DNA of 64,000 bases from Amycolatopsis sp. 2-15 (GCF_030285625.1 NZ_CP127294.1:4994501-5058500); one strand, 5' to 3'. Counted from the first letter of the stretch, positions 8,304 to 16,931 are shown. The notes: generated from the letters alone by a model not told the origin. Program-made: numbers and translations.

Positions 8304-9899
8304 ATGACCACGACGCCTGCTGCCGAGACCCTGCCCGACCTGCTGCGCGCGTGTGCTGCGGCCGTGCCGGAGCGGGAGGCCCTCGTGGTCGGTGAGGTGC
8401 GGCTGACGTACGCGCAGCTGGCCGAGCGGATGGACGACGCGCGCAGGGCGTTGCAGGGGATCGGCGTCGGGGAAGGGGATGTCGTCGCGCTGCTGGCGCC
8501 GAACGACGCCGCGTGGGTGCCGGTGGCGTTCGGCGCGATGGCGGCCGGGGCTCGGGTCGACGCGTTCAACACGTGGGTCAAGGCCTACGACATCGAGTAC
8601 CTGCTGACGAGCTCGAAGGCGTCGGTGCTCGTGATGGTGGACCGGGTGCGGGGCAACGACCTCGTCGCCGAGCTGCGGAAGCTGGTGCCGGACCTGGCGC
8701 GACCGCAAGACGTCTTTCCCGAGCTGAGGCACGTTGTCGTGCTCGGGGACGACGTGCCGGACGGGGCGCTGGCCTGGCGGGATCTGCCGAAGCCGCCGGC
8801 CACTCCGGGAAAGCCCGATCCCGGCGAACCCGCGTTCGTCCTCTACACATCGGGCTCGACGAAGAACCCCAAGGCCGTCCCGCTGTGCCACCGCGACCTG
8901 ATCCTCAACGGCTTCCACATCGGCGAGCGCATGGGCCTGTCCGCCGACGACCGCGTGTGGTTCGGCTCCCCGCTGTTCTGGAGCTTCGGCTGCGCCAACG
9001 CGCTCATGGCCACGATGACGCACCGGGCGTGTTTCGTGCTGCAGGAGCAGTTCGAACCGCATGCGGCGGCCGAGCTGATGGCGGCGGAGCGCGTGACGGC
9101 CGCGTACCTGCTGCCCGCCATGGTCGACGCGCTCGCCAACGGGCCGGCGGAGCGCGTGCGGGCGGTGAAGTCGTTGCGCACCGGGCTGACCATCGGCCGG
9201 CCCGAGGAGGTCGAGCGCGCGATCACGCAGCTGGGCATCGGCGAGATGTGCAACGTCTACGGCTCGACCGAGACCTACGGCAACTGCTGCGTCACCGACC
9301 ACCGGATGCCGCTCGAAACGCGCCTGAGCACGCAGGGCGAGCCGCTGACCGGCGTCGCGATCCGGGTGGCCGACCAGGAAACCGGCGCGCTGCTGCCGGC
9401 CGGTGAGCCGGGAGAGCTGCAGGTGCGCGGCCGCCTGACGCCGGGTTACCTCAACGACGACATGGCCAACGCGGACGCCTTCACCGGCGACGGCTGGTTC
9501 CGCACCGGCGACCGCGGCGTGGTCAATGCCGACGGCACCGTCTCGTTCGTCGGCCGGATCACCGACATGATCAAGACCTCCGGCATCAACGTCTCCCCGG
9601 CCGAGGTCGAGAGCTTCCTGTCCGGCCACCCGGACGTCGCCGAGGCCGTGGTGCTCGGCGCGCCGCACCCGAGCCGCGACGAGGTCGTGGTGGCGTTCGT
9701 CGTGGCGCGCGGCGGGAAGCTCACCGCGCAGGACGTGATCGCGCACTGCAAGGAGCGCATCGCGGGGTACAAGGTGCCGTGGGCGGTGGCGATCGTCGAG
9801 GAGTTGCCGAAGACCGGCACCGGCAAGCTCGTCCGCCGGACGTTGCGCGACGAGGCGGGGAAACTCGTGCAGGACAAGCTGAAAGCAGGCACGCCATGA
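8304..9899 (+). CDS. Acyl-CoA synthetase (AMP-dependent, ANL superfamily)
   Basis: A 531-residue adenylate-forming ligase that should activate a carboxylic acid to its CoA thioester. The phosphate-binding loop is FVLYTSGSTKNPKAVP, A5 is NVYGSTETYG, A7/A8 is GWFRTGDRGVVN followed by FVGRITDMIKTSGINVSPAEVE, and the A10 Lys is in PKTGTGKLVRR. No carrier protein or condensation domain is nearby, so an NRPS role is unlikely. It is the first gene of an operon of overlapping or closely spaced genes up to 14491. The ATG has no clear Shine-Dalgarno sequence; the operator lies 17 bp upstream. The position parallels lvaE in levulinate-type pathways. Confidence 0.92.
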   Translation: MTTTPAAETLPDLLRACAAAVPEREALVVGEVRLTYAQLAERMDDARRALQGIGVGEGDVVALLAPNDAAWVPVAFGAMAAGARVDAFNTWVKAYDIEYLLTSSKASVLVMVDRVRGNDLVAELRKLVPDLARPQDVFPELRHVVVLGDDVPDGALAWRDLPKPPATPGKPDPGEPAFVLYTSGSTKNPKAVPLCHRDLILNGFHIGERMGLSADDRVWFGSPLFWSFGCANALMATMTHRACFVLQEQFEPHAAAELMAAERVTAAYLLPAMVDALANGPAERVRAVKSLRTGLTIGRPEEVERAITQLGIGEMCNVYGSTETYGNCCVTDHRMPLETRLSTQGEPLTGVAIRVADQETGALLPAGEPGELQVRGRLTPGYLNDDMANADAFTGDGWFRTGDRGVVNADGTVSFVGRITDMIKTSGINVSPAEVESFLSGHPDVAEAVVLGAPHPSRDEVVVAFVVARGGKLTAQDVIAHCKERIAGYKVPWAVAIVEELPKTGTGKLVRRTLRDEAGKLVQDKLKAGTP

Positions 9900-10771
9900 C
9901 GGGCAACTGGGGCCGCTGGGGCACCGACGACGAGGCCGGCGCGCTGAACCTCGTCACCCCCGACGTCACCCTCCGCGCGGCCGGGCTCGTGCGGTCGGGC
10001 CGGACGATCGGCCTCGCCCAGCCGCTGGGCCCGGCCACCGCGTCGCCGCGCCACCGGCCGGGGCCGCTGCGGTTCATGAACCGCGACGCCGGTGACTACG
10101 CCCTGGGCGCGCGCACGCCGGGCGGGTTCCGGTTCGCCGAGGACACCGTGCAGTTCCCGACGCACAGCGGCACCCACGTCGACTCGCTGTCCCACGCCTG
10201 GACGGGTGAGGAGCTCTACAATGGACACTCGCAGGCCTCGACGCGCACCACACGCGGCGCCCAGCGGTGCGGCGCCGAAAAGCTGCCCCCGGTCGTGACG
10301 CGCGGGGTGCTCGTGGACCTGGTGGCTGCGACCGGCGGCCCGCTGGAGCCGAGTGCCCCCGTCGGGGTCGACGAGCTGCGCCGGGGCATCGCGGAAGCCG
10401 GTGTCACGCCCGAAGCCGGCGACGCCGTGCTGATCCGCACCGGATGGCTGGAAACCCAGGGCCGCGGCGGTGACTACTTCGCGGACGAGCCCGGCATCAC
10501 CGAGGAAGCCGCGCGCTACCTCGCCGACCGAGACGTCGCGCTCGTCGGCGCCGACAACTACGCCGTGGAGCACCAGTCGGCAGCCGGCGGGTTCCCCGCG
10601 CACCTGCTGCTCCTGCACCAGCACGGCGTGCCGCTGCTGGAAAACCTGGAGCTGGCCGAGCTCGGCACCGCGCTGGCGGCCGAATCGCGGTCGACGTTCC
10701 TGTTCGTCTTCGCCCCGATCCCGCTCGTCGGCTCGACGGCCACCCCGGTCACACCGGTGGTCGTCCTGTGA
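9896..10771 (+). CDS. Cyclase-family metal-dependent hydrolase (PF04199 type)
   Basis: A 291-residue member of the cyclase / kynurenine-formamidase-like fold. The metal-binding signature HSGTHVDSLSHAW is present, and a later HGVPLLENLELAEL segment is typical of the longer actinobacterial and proteobacterial branch. The ATG overlaps the ligase stop as ATGA, so the longer in-frame upstream stretch is not used. Characterised relatives hydrolyse amides, lactones or ring compounds such as N-formylkynurenine and isatin. In this operon it would most simply open a ring or lactone to give an acid for CoA activation; that role is inferred. Confidence 0.85.
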   Translation: MTGNWGRWGTDDEAGALNLVTPDVTLRAAGLVRSGRTIGLAQPLGPATASPRHRPGPLRFMNRDAGDYALGARTPGGFRFAEDTVQFPTHSGTHVDSLSHAWTGEELYNGHSQASTRTTRGAQRCGAEKLPPVVTRGVLVDLVAATGGPLEPSAPVGVDELRRGIAEAGVTPEAGDAVLIRTGWLETQGRGGDYFADEPGITEEAARYLADRDVALVGADNYAVEHQSAAGGFPAHLLLLHQHGVPLLENLELAELGTALAAESRSTFLFVFAPIPLVGSTATPVTPVVVL

Positions 10772-11970
10772 CCGCGGACTGGCTCACCGGCGTCCTGAAA
10801 CCGGGCGACCTGGTGGTGGTCGCGCAGGGTACCGGCGAGCCGACGCCCCTGCTCGAACAGCTGGTGCACGGAGCTCCGCCCGACGTCGAGGTATTCGTCG
10901 GGCTCAGCCACAGCACCGCGCTCACCGGCCCGGCCGCCCGCGAACTGCCGCTGGTGTCGTTCGGCGCGCTGGGCCCGCTCGGCCGGCTCGCCGCGAACGG
11001 CACGGTTTCCGTGATCCCGTGCCACTTCCGCGACGTCCCGCGCGCGCTCGCGAGCCGCAACCCCGAGCAGATCGTGGTGGCACTGCAGGTGTCGAGCGCC
11101 GACGAGACCGGTCACCACAGCCTCGGCCTGTCCGTCGACTACACCTACGACCTGCTCGGCCGCGCCCGTGCCGTCGTCGCCGAAGTCAACGACCGCCTGC
11201 CGCACACGAGCGCCCCCCGCGTGCACTCGTCGCAGCTGACGGCGACCGTGCCCAGCTCGCGGCCGATGCCGGCGATCACGGCCGGCCCGACCGGGCCGGT
11301 GCACGAAACGATCGCTCGGCACGTCGCCGGCCTGGTACCCGACGGCGCGACGATCCAGCTCGGTGTCGGCACGCTGCCGTCGGCGATCGGCCGGGCGCTG
11401 GCGGCCAAACGCGACCTGCGCGTGCACTCGACGCTCGCCGGCTCCTGGCTGTTCGAGCTCGCCCGTTCCGGCGCGCTGAGCGACGAGCCGGGCGCCGTGA
11501 CGATCTGCGAGGCCGCCGGCTCCCCGGAGCTCTACGACTGGGTGGTCGCCGGCGGGGTGCTCGTGCGTCCCGTCTCGGAGCTGTCCCGGCCGGGTGCGGT
11601 CACCGACCACTTCGTGGCGATGAACTCCGCGCTGCAGGTGGATCTCACGGGTCAGGTCAACGCGGAGGAGCTCGGCTCCGGGTACGTCGGCGGGATCGGC
11701 GGCCAGCCCGACTACCTGCGCGCGGCCCAGCAGTCGCGGGACGGCTGCTCGGTCGTGATGCTCCCCGCCACGACGGGCGACGGCACCCGGTCGCGCATCG
11801 TGCGCGGCTTGCACGCCGGTGCCGTCACCACGCCACGCTCCCATGTGGACGTCGTCGTCACCGAACACGGGATCGCCGACCTGCGCGGAAAAAGCCTCAC
11901 CGAGCGAGCCGAAGCCCTCATCGCCATCGCGGCCCCCGGCCACCGTTCCTCTCTGCGGGAGACGCCATGA
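10768..11970 (+). CDS. Acetyl-CoA hydrolase/transferase family (family I CoA transferase)
   Basis: A 400-residue protein of the acetyl-CoA hydrolase / 4-hydroxybutyrate CoA-transferase family. It shows the two-domain arrangement, with HSSQLTATVPSS and GATIQLGVGTLPSAIG in the middle and GSGYVGGIGGQPDYLRAA plus VVTEHGIADLRGKSLTERA in the C-terminal domain. GTG 10768 overlaps the cyclase stop (GTGA). The family exchanges CoA between acetyl-CoA or succinyl-CoA and hydroxy acids, which suits an operon that appears to treat a hydroxyacyl-CoA. It overlaps the following kinase gene by 4 bp. Confidence 0.88.
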   Translation: MTADWLTGVLKPGDLVVVAQGTGEPTPLLEQLVHGAPPDVEVFVGLSHSTALTGPAARELPLVSFGALGPLGRLAANGTVSVIPCHFRDVPRALASRNPEQIVVALQVSSADETGHHSLGLSVDYTYDLLGRARAVVAEVNDRLPHTSAPRVHSSQLTATVPSSRPMPAITAGPTGPVHETIARHVAGLVPDGATIQLGVGTLPSAIGRALAAKRDLRVHSTLAGSWLFELARSGALSDEPGAVTICEAAGSPELYDWVVAGGVLVRPVSELSRPGAVTDHFVAMNSALQVDLTGQVNAEELGSGYVGGIGGQPDYLRAAQQSRDGCSVVMLPATTGDGTRSRIVRGLHAGAVTTPRSHVDVVVTEHGIADLRGKSLTERAEALIAIAAPGHRSSLRETP

Positions 11971-12950
11971 CCAGCACGCTCGACGAGCAGCTGCACGAGT
12001 TCCTCTCGGCGCAGCTCGGCTCCGTCCCGAAGATCGTCGACCTGACCCGCGTCGGCGTCGGCCGCTCACGGGAGAACTGGGTGTTCGACCTAGTCGATCC
12101 CGCCACCGGCGACCGCGAACCGTTGATCCTGCGGCGTGATCCCGAAGGCGGGCTGGTCGACACCGACCGCGGCACGGAGTTCGCCGTCCTGCGCGCGCTG
12201 GAACCGAGCGGACTTCCCGCGCCGCAGGCCCGGTGGCTGGACTCCGAAGGCCAGTGGCTCGGCAAACCGTCGCTGATCATGCGCCGCGAACCCGGCGACT
12301 GCGACTACCGCGTGGTCAACGGCGACCGCCCGCTGGCCGAACGCACCAGGCTGGCGCGGCGGTTCTGCGAACTGCTGGCCGAGGTCCACTCCGTCGATTG
12401 GCGCTCCACCGGCCTCGGTGCGGTGTTCGAAGATCCGGGGGAGCAGGCGGCGCTGGCCGAGCTGGAGCGCTGGGATACCGTGCTGCGCCAGGACCAGCTC
12501 GAAGCACTGCCCGAAGTGGACCTCGCCCTCGCGTGGCTGCGCGAGCACGCTCCCGCCTCGGCGCGAACCGTGCTGGTGCACGCGGATTTCAAGCCTGGCA
12601 ACATCCTGCTGCAAGGCGACCGCGTTTCCGCACTGCTCGACTGGGAGCTCGCGCACCTCGGTGATCCGCTGGAAGACCTCGGCTGGGTCGTTCAGCCCCT
12701 GCGTCACCGCGAGCACCTCATCGAGGGCGCGTGGGAACGCGAAGACCTGGTCCGCCACTACCGCGAGACCACCGGCCTCGACGTCGACGAGACGGCACTG
12801 GAGTGGTGGGTGGTCTTCTCGACCTTCAAAACCGTGGTCATGCAGGTCAGTGGGCTCCGGGCGTTCCTCGACGGGCGCAGCGACGAACCGTACCGCCCGA
12901 CCGGACGCGTGCTACGGACCCTGCTGACCGCGATCGCCGAAAGGAGCTGA
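11967..12950 (+). CDS. Phosphotransferase of the APH / ACAD10-11 / LvaA type
   Basis: A 327-residue kinase-fold protein. The catalytic loop LVHADFKPGNILL gives the HxDxxxxN signature, and SALLDWELAHLGDP contains the metal-binding DWE in place of DFG. This subgroup is linked to fatty-acid-like catabolism: human ACAD10/11 and LvaA of Pseudomonas putida phosphorylate hydroxyacyl-CoA so that phosphate can be eliminated. ATG 11967 overlaps the CoA-transferase stop. The next gene encodes a small DUF6285 protein, the usual partner in such loci. An antibiotic-resistance role is unlikely in this context. Confidence 0.85.
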   Translation: MTSTLDEQLHEFLSAQLGSVPKIVDLTRVGVGRSRENWVFDLVDPATGDREPLILRRDPEGGLVDTDRGTEFAVLRALEPSGLPAPQARWLDSEGQWLGKPSLIMRREPGDCDYRVVNGDRPLAERTRLARRFCELLAEVHSVDWRSTGLGAVFEDPGEQAALAELERWDTVLRQDQLEALPEVDLALAWLREHAPASARTVLVHADFKPGNILLQGDRVSALLDWELAHLGDPLEDLGWVVQPLRHREHLIEGAWEREDLVRHYRETTGLDVDETALEWWVVFSTFKTVVMQVSGLRAFLDGRSDEPYRPTGRVLRTLLTAIAERS

Positions 12951-12951
12951 C

Positions 12952-13350
12952 GTGCGCCCGACCATCGAAGACCAGCTGCACGGTGCGCAGCGCCTGCTGG
13001 ACGACGTCGCCACCGATCCCGAACTGAGCCGGGACTCCCACGAGAACCTGGCCAACGTGCGGCGGCTGCTGAAGCAGATCGGCCGTTCGTGGTCCGAGCT
13101 GCTTCCCTTTTACGTCAACGACAACGCCACGATGGCGCAGTTGCTGACGCGCCACGCGCCCGACTTCGGGATCCCTGCGGCGACCGAACCCGCCGGCTAC
13201 GACGTCGCCGAAGCCGCGCGGCGCAACGGCGAGCTGCGAGCCCTGTTGTCCCGCGTCATCACGAACCTGCCCCGCACCCCGGACGGCACCGCCGCCCGGC
13301 GGGAGATCACCGAGTACCTGGTCCGTCGGATCGAAGCCGACCCGAGCTGA
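12952..13350 (+). CDS. DUF6285 protein, probable partner of the kinase (LvaB-like)
   Basis: A 132-residue mainly helical protein starting RPTIEDQLHGAQRLLDDVA, with NLANVRRLLKQI and a C-terminal ARRNGELRALLSRVI segment. This matches the small proteins that follow APH-type kinase genes in acyl-CoA catabolic operons. In the levulinate pathway the kinase LvaA needs a small partner, LvaB; equating this protein with LvaB rests on position, size and family memory. The GTG start is preceded by AAGGAG, which overlaps the kinase stop codon. Confidence 0.75.
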   Translation: MRPTIEDQLHGAQRLLDDVATDPELSRDSHENLANVRRLLKQIGRSWSELLPFYVNDNATMAQLLTRHAPDFGIPAATEPAGYDVAEAARRNGELRALLSRVITNLPRTPDGTAARREITEYLVRRIEADPS

Positions 13351-13360
13351 GGAGGTGGCG

Positions 13361-14491
13361 ATGAGCGACCTGACCGTCGGCGACGAGCACTTCGCCGAGC
13401 AGTTCCCCCTGTCCCCGTTGGACGATTACCTCATCCACCAGACACCGGACCCGATCCGCGTGATGGCGACCGGCGACCCGCGCGCCTACGAGCGGTACTG
13501 GATGATCTGCCATGACCCCAGCGGCGAGGTGATGGTCGCGACCGGCGGCAGCTTCTACCCGAACCTGGACCGCGCCGAGGCCTACGCGATCGTCAACTTC
13601 CGCGGCCGGCACTCCTCCGTGCGCAGCTTCCGCGCGCTCGGCGTGGACCGCGCCGACCTGCGCATCGGACCGATCGCCCCGGAGATCGTCCGCGGCCTGC
13701 GGGAATGGCGCTACGTGCTCGAACCCAACGAGCAGGGCATCAGCTACGACCTGACCTTCCGCGACACCACCCGCCAGGTGTTCCGCGAGCCGCTGTCCGA
13801 CTCGGCCCATGGCACGCCACCGGGCCGGCGCAACGACGTCACCGCCGGGTTCGAGGGCTTCGGCACGGTCGAGGGCTGGGTCGAGGTCGACGGCACCCGC
13901 GTCGAGCTCGGAGCCGGCTCGGCGGGCACCCGCGACCGGCACTGGGGCACCGGCCGCGGCGTGGGCGGCCCGGCGATGTCGCTCGGCGGACGCCTCCACG
14001 TGGGCGTGTCCGGCAACGCGTTCGTGCCGTTCTCCGACTGGACGCTGTGGGGCGACCGCGTGTACTACCCCTTCGGCGACAGCCGCCCGGGCGCCACACG
14101 CGTGGCCAAACCGACGCGGCGGCTGCGCTTCGACCCCGACACCGACATCTTCGCCGAGGGCATCGTCGACTACCGGCTCGGCACCGGCGAGGTCAAGCAG
14201 CTGCACTACGAGCACCTCGGCCTGCAGACGGCGTTCCTGCGCTGCGGCATGTACGGCGGCACCCCGGAAAGCGGCATCCACCAGGGCTCCTACGACGGCC
14301 CGGAACTGACCGAGGGCGAGACCTACGACCTGACTGACCCGCGTACGAGGATCGGGCTGCGTGGTCTGGACGAGCACCTGTGCCGCGTCACCTGCGAAGG
14401 CGAGACGGTGATCGGGATTTACCAGACCATTGACCCGGTTGCCTACGAGACGTGCAAGTCGGGACGACCGGGCTGGGGGTTTCTGGACTGA
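13361..14491 (+). CDS. Lipocalin/AttH-like protein of unknown function (DUF7064/7065-like)
   Basis: A 376-residue predicted beta-rich protein. The most telling segment is GAGSAGTRDRHWGTGRG, resembling the G-x-G-x-RDHSWG motif of DUF7064 and hydroxyneurosporene-synthase (CrtC)-like lipocalin folds. No signal peptide is evident. The ATG at 13361 follows GGAGG by 5 nt; an in-frame GTG two codons earlier is too close to that site. It is the last gene of the ligase-kinase operon and ends just before a GC-rich hairpin. CrtC-like proteins act as hydratases or isomerases of lipids, so an enzymatic role on the CoA ester or its precursor is possible but untested. Confidence 0.65.
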   Translation: MSDLTVGDEHFAEQFPLSPLDDYLIHQTPDPIRVMATGDPRAYERYWMICHDPSGEVMVATGGSFYPNLDRAEAYAIVNFRGRHSSVRSFRALGVDRADLRIGPIAPEIVRGLREWRYVLEPNEQGISYDLTFRDTTRQVFREPLSDSAHGTPPGRRNDVTAGFEGFGTVEGWVEVDGTRVELGAGSAGTRDRHWGTGRGVGGPAMSLGGRLHVGVSGNAFVPFSDWTLWGDRVYYPFGDSRPGATRVAKPTRRLRFDPDTDIFAEGIVDYRLGTGEVKQLHYEHLGLQTAFLRCGMYGGTPESGIHQGSYDGPELTEGETYDLTDPRTRIGLRGLDEHLCRVTCEGETVIGIYQTIDPVAYETCKSGRPGWGFLD

Positions 14492-14522
14492 TCCCCACAC
14501 CGGCTCAACGGCGATCTTGCCG

Positions 14523-14539
14523 CCCCGGCGGAGCCGGGG
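14523..14539. terminator. Hairpin between convergent genes
   Basis: CCCCGGC, loop GGA, GCCGGGG, with flanking TGCC/GGCA able to extend the stem. It lies between the lipocalin-like gene and the convergent DUF1062 gene and could stop transcription from both sides. There is no long T-run. Confidence 0.4.
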
Positions 14540-14547
14540 CAGACAAT

Positions 14548-15096
14548 TCAGCGCTTGAGTGTGAAGGTGAAGTCGTCGGAGAGCTTGCCGCTCAACCGGA
14601 GCGCCGAGACGAGCTTTCCGTCGGCGAGCAGCCGTTCGATCTCGGCCCGCGAAAGACCGCACCCTTCGGCGATCAGTCGCACCGGTCGGATCGGAATCCG
14701 GACGGCGAAGCGGACCGAAACGTCGATCACTTCACGGTCGAGGCGAGCCGATCCGCCAGTGTCGAGGCGCCAGGCACCCGCCCAGTCGAGGGCGACGCGG
14801 TTGCGGTGCCGCACGACCGGGTCCTGGAGCAGCTCGGCGACCAGGCCGAGATCGTTGTCGTGCAAGCGTTCCAGCAGCTCGGGCCGGACGGAGCGCACGT
14901 TCACCCGCTCCAGGACCGACAGCTTCGCTGTGACCCCGCACGAGGTACAGAGCACGAGGAGCCAAGCGTCGAGGAGCTTGTGGTTGGCGTTGACTCGAAA
15001 TTTGCCACTGGCCCGGAAACGCCCGCGAGCACAGGCAGCGCAAGGACGGAGAACAACAGGAAGACGGGTGGGTTCGACCACCCAATGCGTGAGCAC
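14548..15096 (-). CDS. DUF1062 family zinc-ribbon protein
   Basis: The protein reads WVVEPTRLPVVLRPCAACA, then RFRASGKFRVNANHKLLDAWLL and CTSCG, the pattern of DUF1062. Two CxxC pairs likely bind zinc. The C-terminal part (IPIRPVRLIAEGCGLSRAEIERLLADGKL) resembles an S4-like RNA-binding helix pair. Function is unknown; members are scattered, often in soil bacteria. The GTG at 15096 (182 residues) matches the family's usual beginning; a TTG twelve codons earlier (15132) is less likely. It is a single-gene unit, divergent from the VOC gene across about 216 bp with no other recognisable signal. Confidence 0.75.
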   Translation of the reverse strand: MLTHWVVEPTRLPVVLRPCAACARGRFRASGKFRVNANHKLLDAWLLVLCTSCGVTAKLSVLERVNVRSVRPELLERLHDNDLGLVAELLQDPVVRHRNRVALDWAGAWRLDTGGSARLDREVIDVSVRFAVRIPIRPVRLIAEGCGLSRAEIERLLADGKLVSALRLSGKLSDDFTFTLKR

Positions 15097-15312
15097 GGAA
15101 ATACACCGGTTTCTGTGAGAAGTCCGCAGCAAAAGTCAGCGCGGCGCACAGGCGCGACGCGCGACGAATCAGCTCTCGGGAGTCTCACAGCGTGTACAAC
15201 GGCACGCCCTTTCCTGGGCAACGTGGTCAGCCGGCACAATAACTGCGCACGGCGGCGCGGCTCCACCGGTTTTCGCGTGCGGGCGAAGACGTCGTCCCGC
15301 TAGGGTGGGTCG

Positions 15313-15747
15313 ATGGGGTCAGTCAGGCAGGTCCAGATCACCTTTGACTGCGCGTCGCCGGAACGCGTCGCGCGGTTCTGGTGCGAGGTGCTCGGCTACG
15401 TCGTCCCGCCGCCGCCGGACGGGTTCGCCACCTGGGACGAGTTCACCCGCTCGCTCCCGCCGGAGAAGCGGGACGCGGGGTTCGTCTGCAGTGATCCCAC
15501 CGGTGTGGGCCCGCGGATGTACTTCCAGCGCGTGCCCGAAGGCAAGGTCGTCAAGAACCGGGTGCACCTCGACGTGCGGGTCGGCACCGGGCTCGTGGGT
15601 GCGGAGCGCGTCGCCGTGCTCGAAGCCGAGTGCGCCCGCCTGGTCGCGCTCGGCGCGGTTCGCCAGCAGCTGCTGGTCGCCGACGAGGAAAACGAGTCGT
15701 GCCTGGTGATGCAGGACGTCGAGGGCAACGAGTTCTGCCTCGACTGA
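15313..15747 (+). CDS. VOC (glyoxalase-like) family protein
   Basis: A 144-residue two-repeat beta-alpha-beta-beta-beta protein. FDCASPERVARFWCEVLGY opens the first repeat and VMQDVEGNEFCLD closes the second. The actinobacterial glyoxalase-like branch to which it belongs has no assigned substrate. The ATG has no Shine-Dalgarno sequence but TAGGGT lies 6 nt before it (15301-15306), consistent with a leaderless mRNA. It is followed within 6 bp by a decayed transposase in the opposite direction. Confidence 0.82.
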   Translation: MGSVRQVQITFDCASPERVARFWCEVLGYVVPPPPDGFATWDEFTRSLPPEKRDAGFVCSDPTGVGPRMYFQRVPEGKVVKNRVHLDVRVGTGLVGAERVAVLEAECARLVALGAVRQQLLVADEENESCLVMQDVEGNEFCLD

Positions 15748-15752
15748 GGCGC

Positions 15753-16110
15753 CTAGGCGTCATCGGTCATCAGCCGTTGGATGCGGGTGAGGCCGTGGCA
15801 GGCGAAGTAGGCGATCGCCCGGGTGAGGAAGGCAGTGCACGCTGGGCTTTCTCGTCTGGGCGGATCTCTGAGTAGGCCAGGCGGGAGTGGTCATCGACCC
15901 GGGAGTGGACGTAGTCGTATCCGATCTTGGTGCTGCGGTCGCGGGTGGCTTCCCGGTGGGCCCGGCCGTGGGGTGACCAGCCTCCGTCGTCGGGGATGCG
16001 GCCGATTTTTCTTGATGTCCATGTGAACCAGCTCGCCCGGCGCTGCCAGTCGCGGGATCTGGTGGCGGGCCAGTCAACCAGGCCCTTCCGCTACCAACGT
16101 CCTGGCCGAC
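15753..16110 (-). pseudogene. IS481-family transposase remnant
   Basis: On the minus strand three frames together read APGELVHMDIKK, then IGRIPDDGGWSPHGRAHR and KIGYDYVHSRVDDHSRLAY, then TAFLTRAIAYFACHGLTRIQRL. This is the central DDE-domain segment of IS481 transposases. It is broken by an extra A in the run of five As near 16012, by a second frameshift near 15830 and by an in-frame stop near 16073, and both ends of the gene are missing. No terminal inverted repeats were found. It is a dead insertion sequence between the catabolic operon block and the IclR gene. Confidence 0.8.
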
Positions 16111-16115
16111 TAAAC

Positions 16116-16931
16116 CTAAGCCCGGCGGCCGCGCCGGGACAGATCCGCGCTGCCGCGGCCCAGGTCGGCTTCGATCGCGGCGGCGGCCTCGAAAGCCTTG
16201 TCCAGCAGCAGCTTCTCGTGCGTCTCGTCGATCTGCGCCAGCGGCACCGAGATGTGGATGGCGGCGGTGATCTCGCCGTACGCGTCGCGGATCGGGAACC
16301 CGTAGCCGACGACGCCGGGGATGGCTTCCTCGCGGCTCACGGAGTAGCCGGCGCGCCGGATCGTCTCCAGCTCGCGCTCGAGGTCGGCCTCTTCGGTGAG
16401 CGTGTGCTCGGTCAGCTGCGGCCGTGGTTCGCCCATCAGCCGGCGGTGCAGCGGCGGGTGGAACGCGGCGAACAGCTTGCCGACGGCCGTGGCGTGCAGG
16501 AACAGCGACTGGCCGAGGCGGATGTCGACCGCGATCGGGCGCGTGCCGGGGAAGCGGTCGATGTAGGACACGCGCGTGCCCAGGCGCACCGCGAGGTAGA
16601 CGTCCTCGCCGGTCGCGCGGGTCAGCTCCTGCAGGGGGCGGCGGGCGACGTCACGCACCTCCAGGCCGTCGACGATGCGGATGCCCAGGCGCACCGCGCG
16701 GGAGCCGAGCGAGTAGCGCAGGTCGTCGGAGACCACGATGACGTCGGTGGCGGCCATCCGCTGCAGCAGGTTGTGGGCGCTGCTCGCCGGCATGCCGAGC
16801 CGTTTCACGATCTCGGTGAGCGTCATGCCCTCCGGGTGCCCGACGAGCAGTTCGAGCGTGTCGAACACCCGCGAGAACCGCTCCGCCCCTCCGTCGGCTG
16901 CCACGCACCCCTGCCTTTCGTCGCTGGTCAT
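16116..16931 (-). CDS. IclR-family transcriptional regulator
   Basis: A 271-residue IclR protein. The N-terminal winged helix is seen in SRVFDTLELLVGHPEGMTLTEIVKRLGMPASSAHNLLQRM, and the C-terminal effector domain contains LFLHATAVGKLF and PGVVGYGFPIRD. It is the last gene of the minus-strand transporter operon but may have its own promoter: TAGGCT lies 9 nt before the ATG. IclR proteins usually bind palindromic sites and respond to an intermediate of the pathway they control. The repeats at 8266-8287 and 20881-20902 are its likely targets, by position only. Confidence 0.9.
   Translation of the reverse strand: MTSDERQGCVAADGGAERFSRVFDTLELLVGHPEGMTLTEIVKRLGMPASSAHNLLQRMAATDVIVVSDDLRYSLGSRAVRLGIRIVDGLEVRDVARRPLQELTRATGEDVYLAVRLGTRVSYIDRFPGTRPIAVDIRLGQSLFLHATAVGKLFAAFHPPLHRRLMGEPRPQLTEHTLTEEADLERELETIRRAGYSVSREEAIPGVVGYGFPIRDAYGEITAAIHISVPLAQIDETHEKLLLDKAFEAAAAIEADLGRGSADLSRRGRRA

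Noticed and set aside
8205..9746. A 513-codon minus-strand open frame opposite the acyl-CoA ligase
   Set aside because: Composition is Arg/His/Asp-rich without motifs, and the plus-strand ligase has all ANL motifs.
10470..11966. In-frame upstream extension of the kinase gene
   Set aside because: The extension is a shifted-frame reading of the cyclase and CoA-transferase genes; ATG 11967 overlaps the preceding stop and gives a normal kinase length.
8304..12950. Possible NRPS-like or antibiotic-resistance cluster (adenylating enzyme plus APH-type kinase)
   Set aside because: No carrier protein, condensation or ketosynthase domains are present, and the kinase belongs with CoA-linked catabolic genes.
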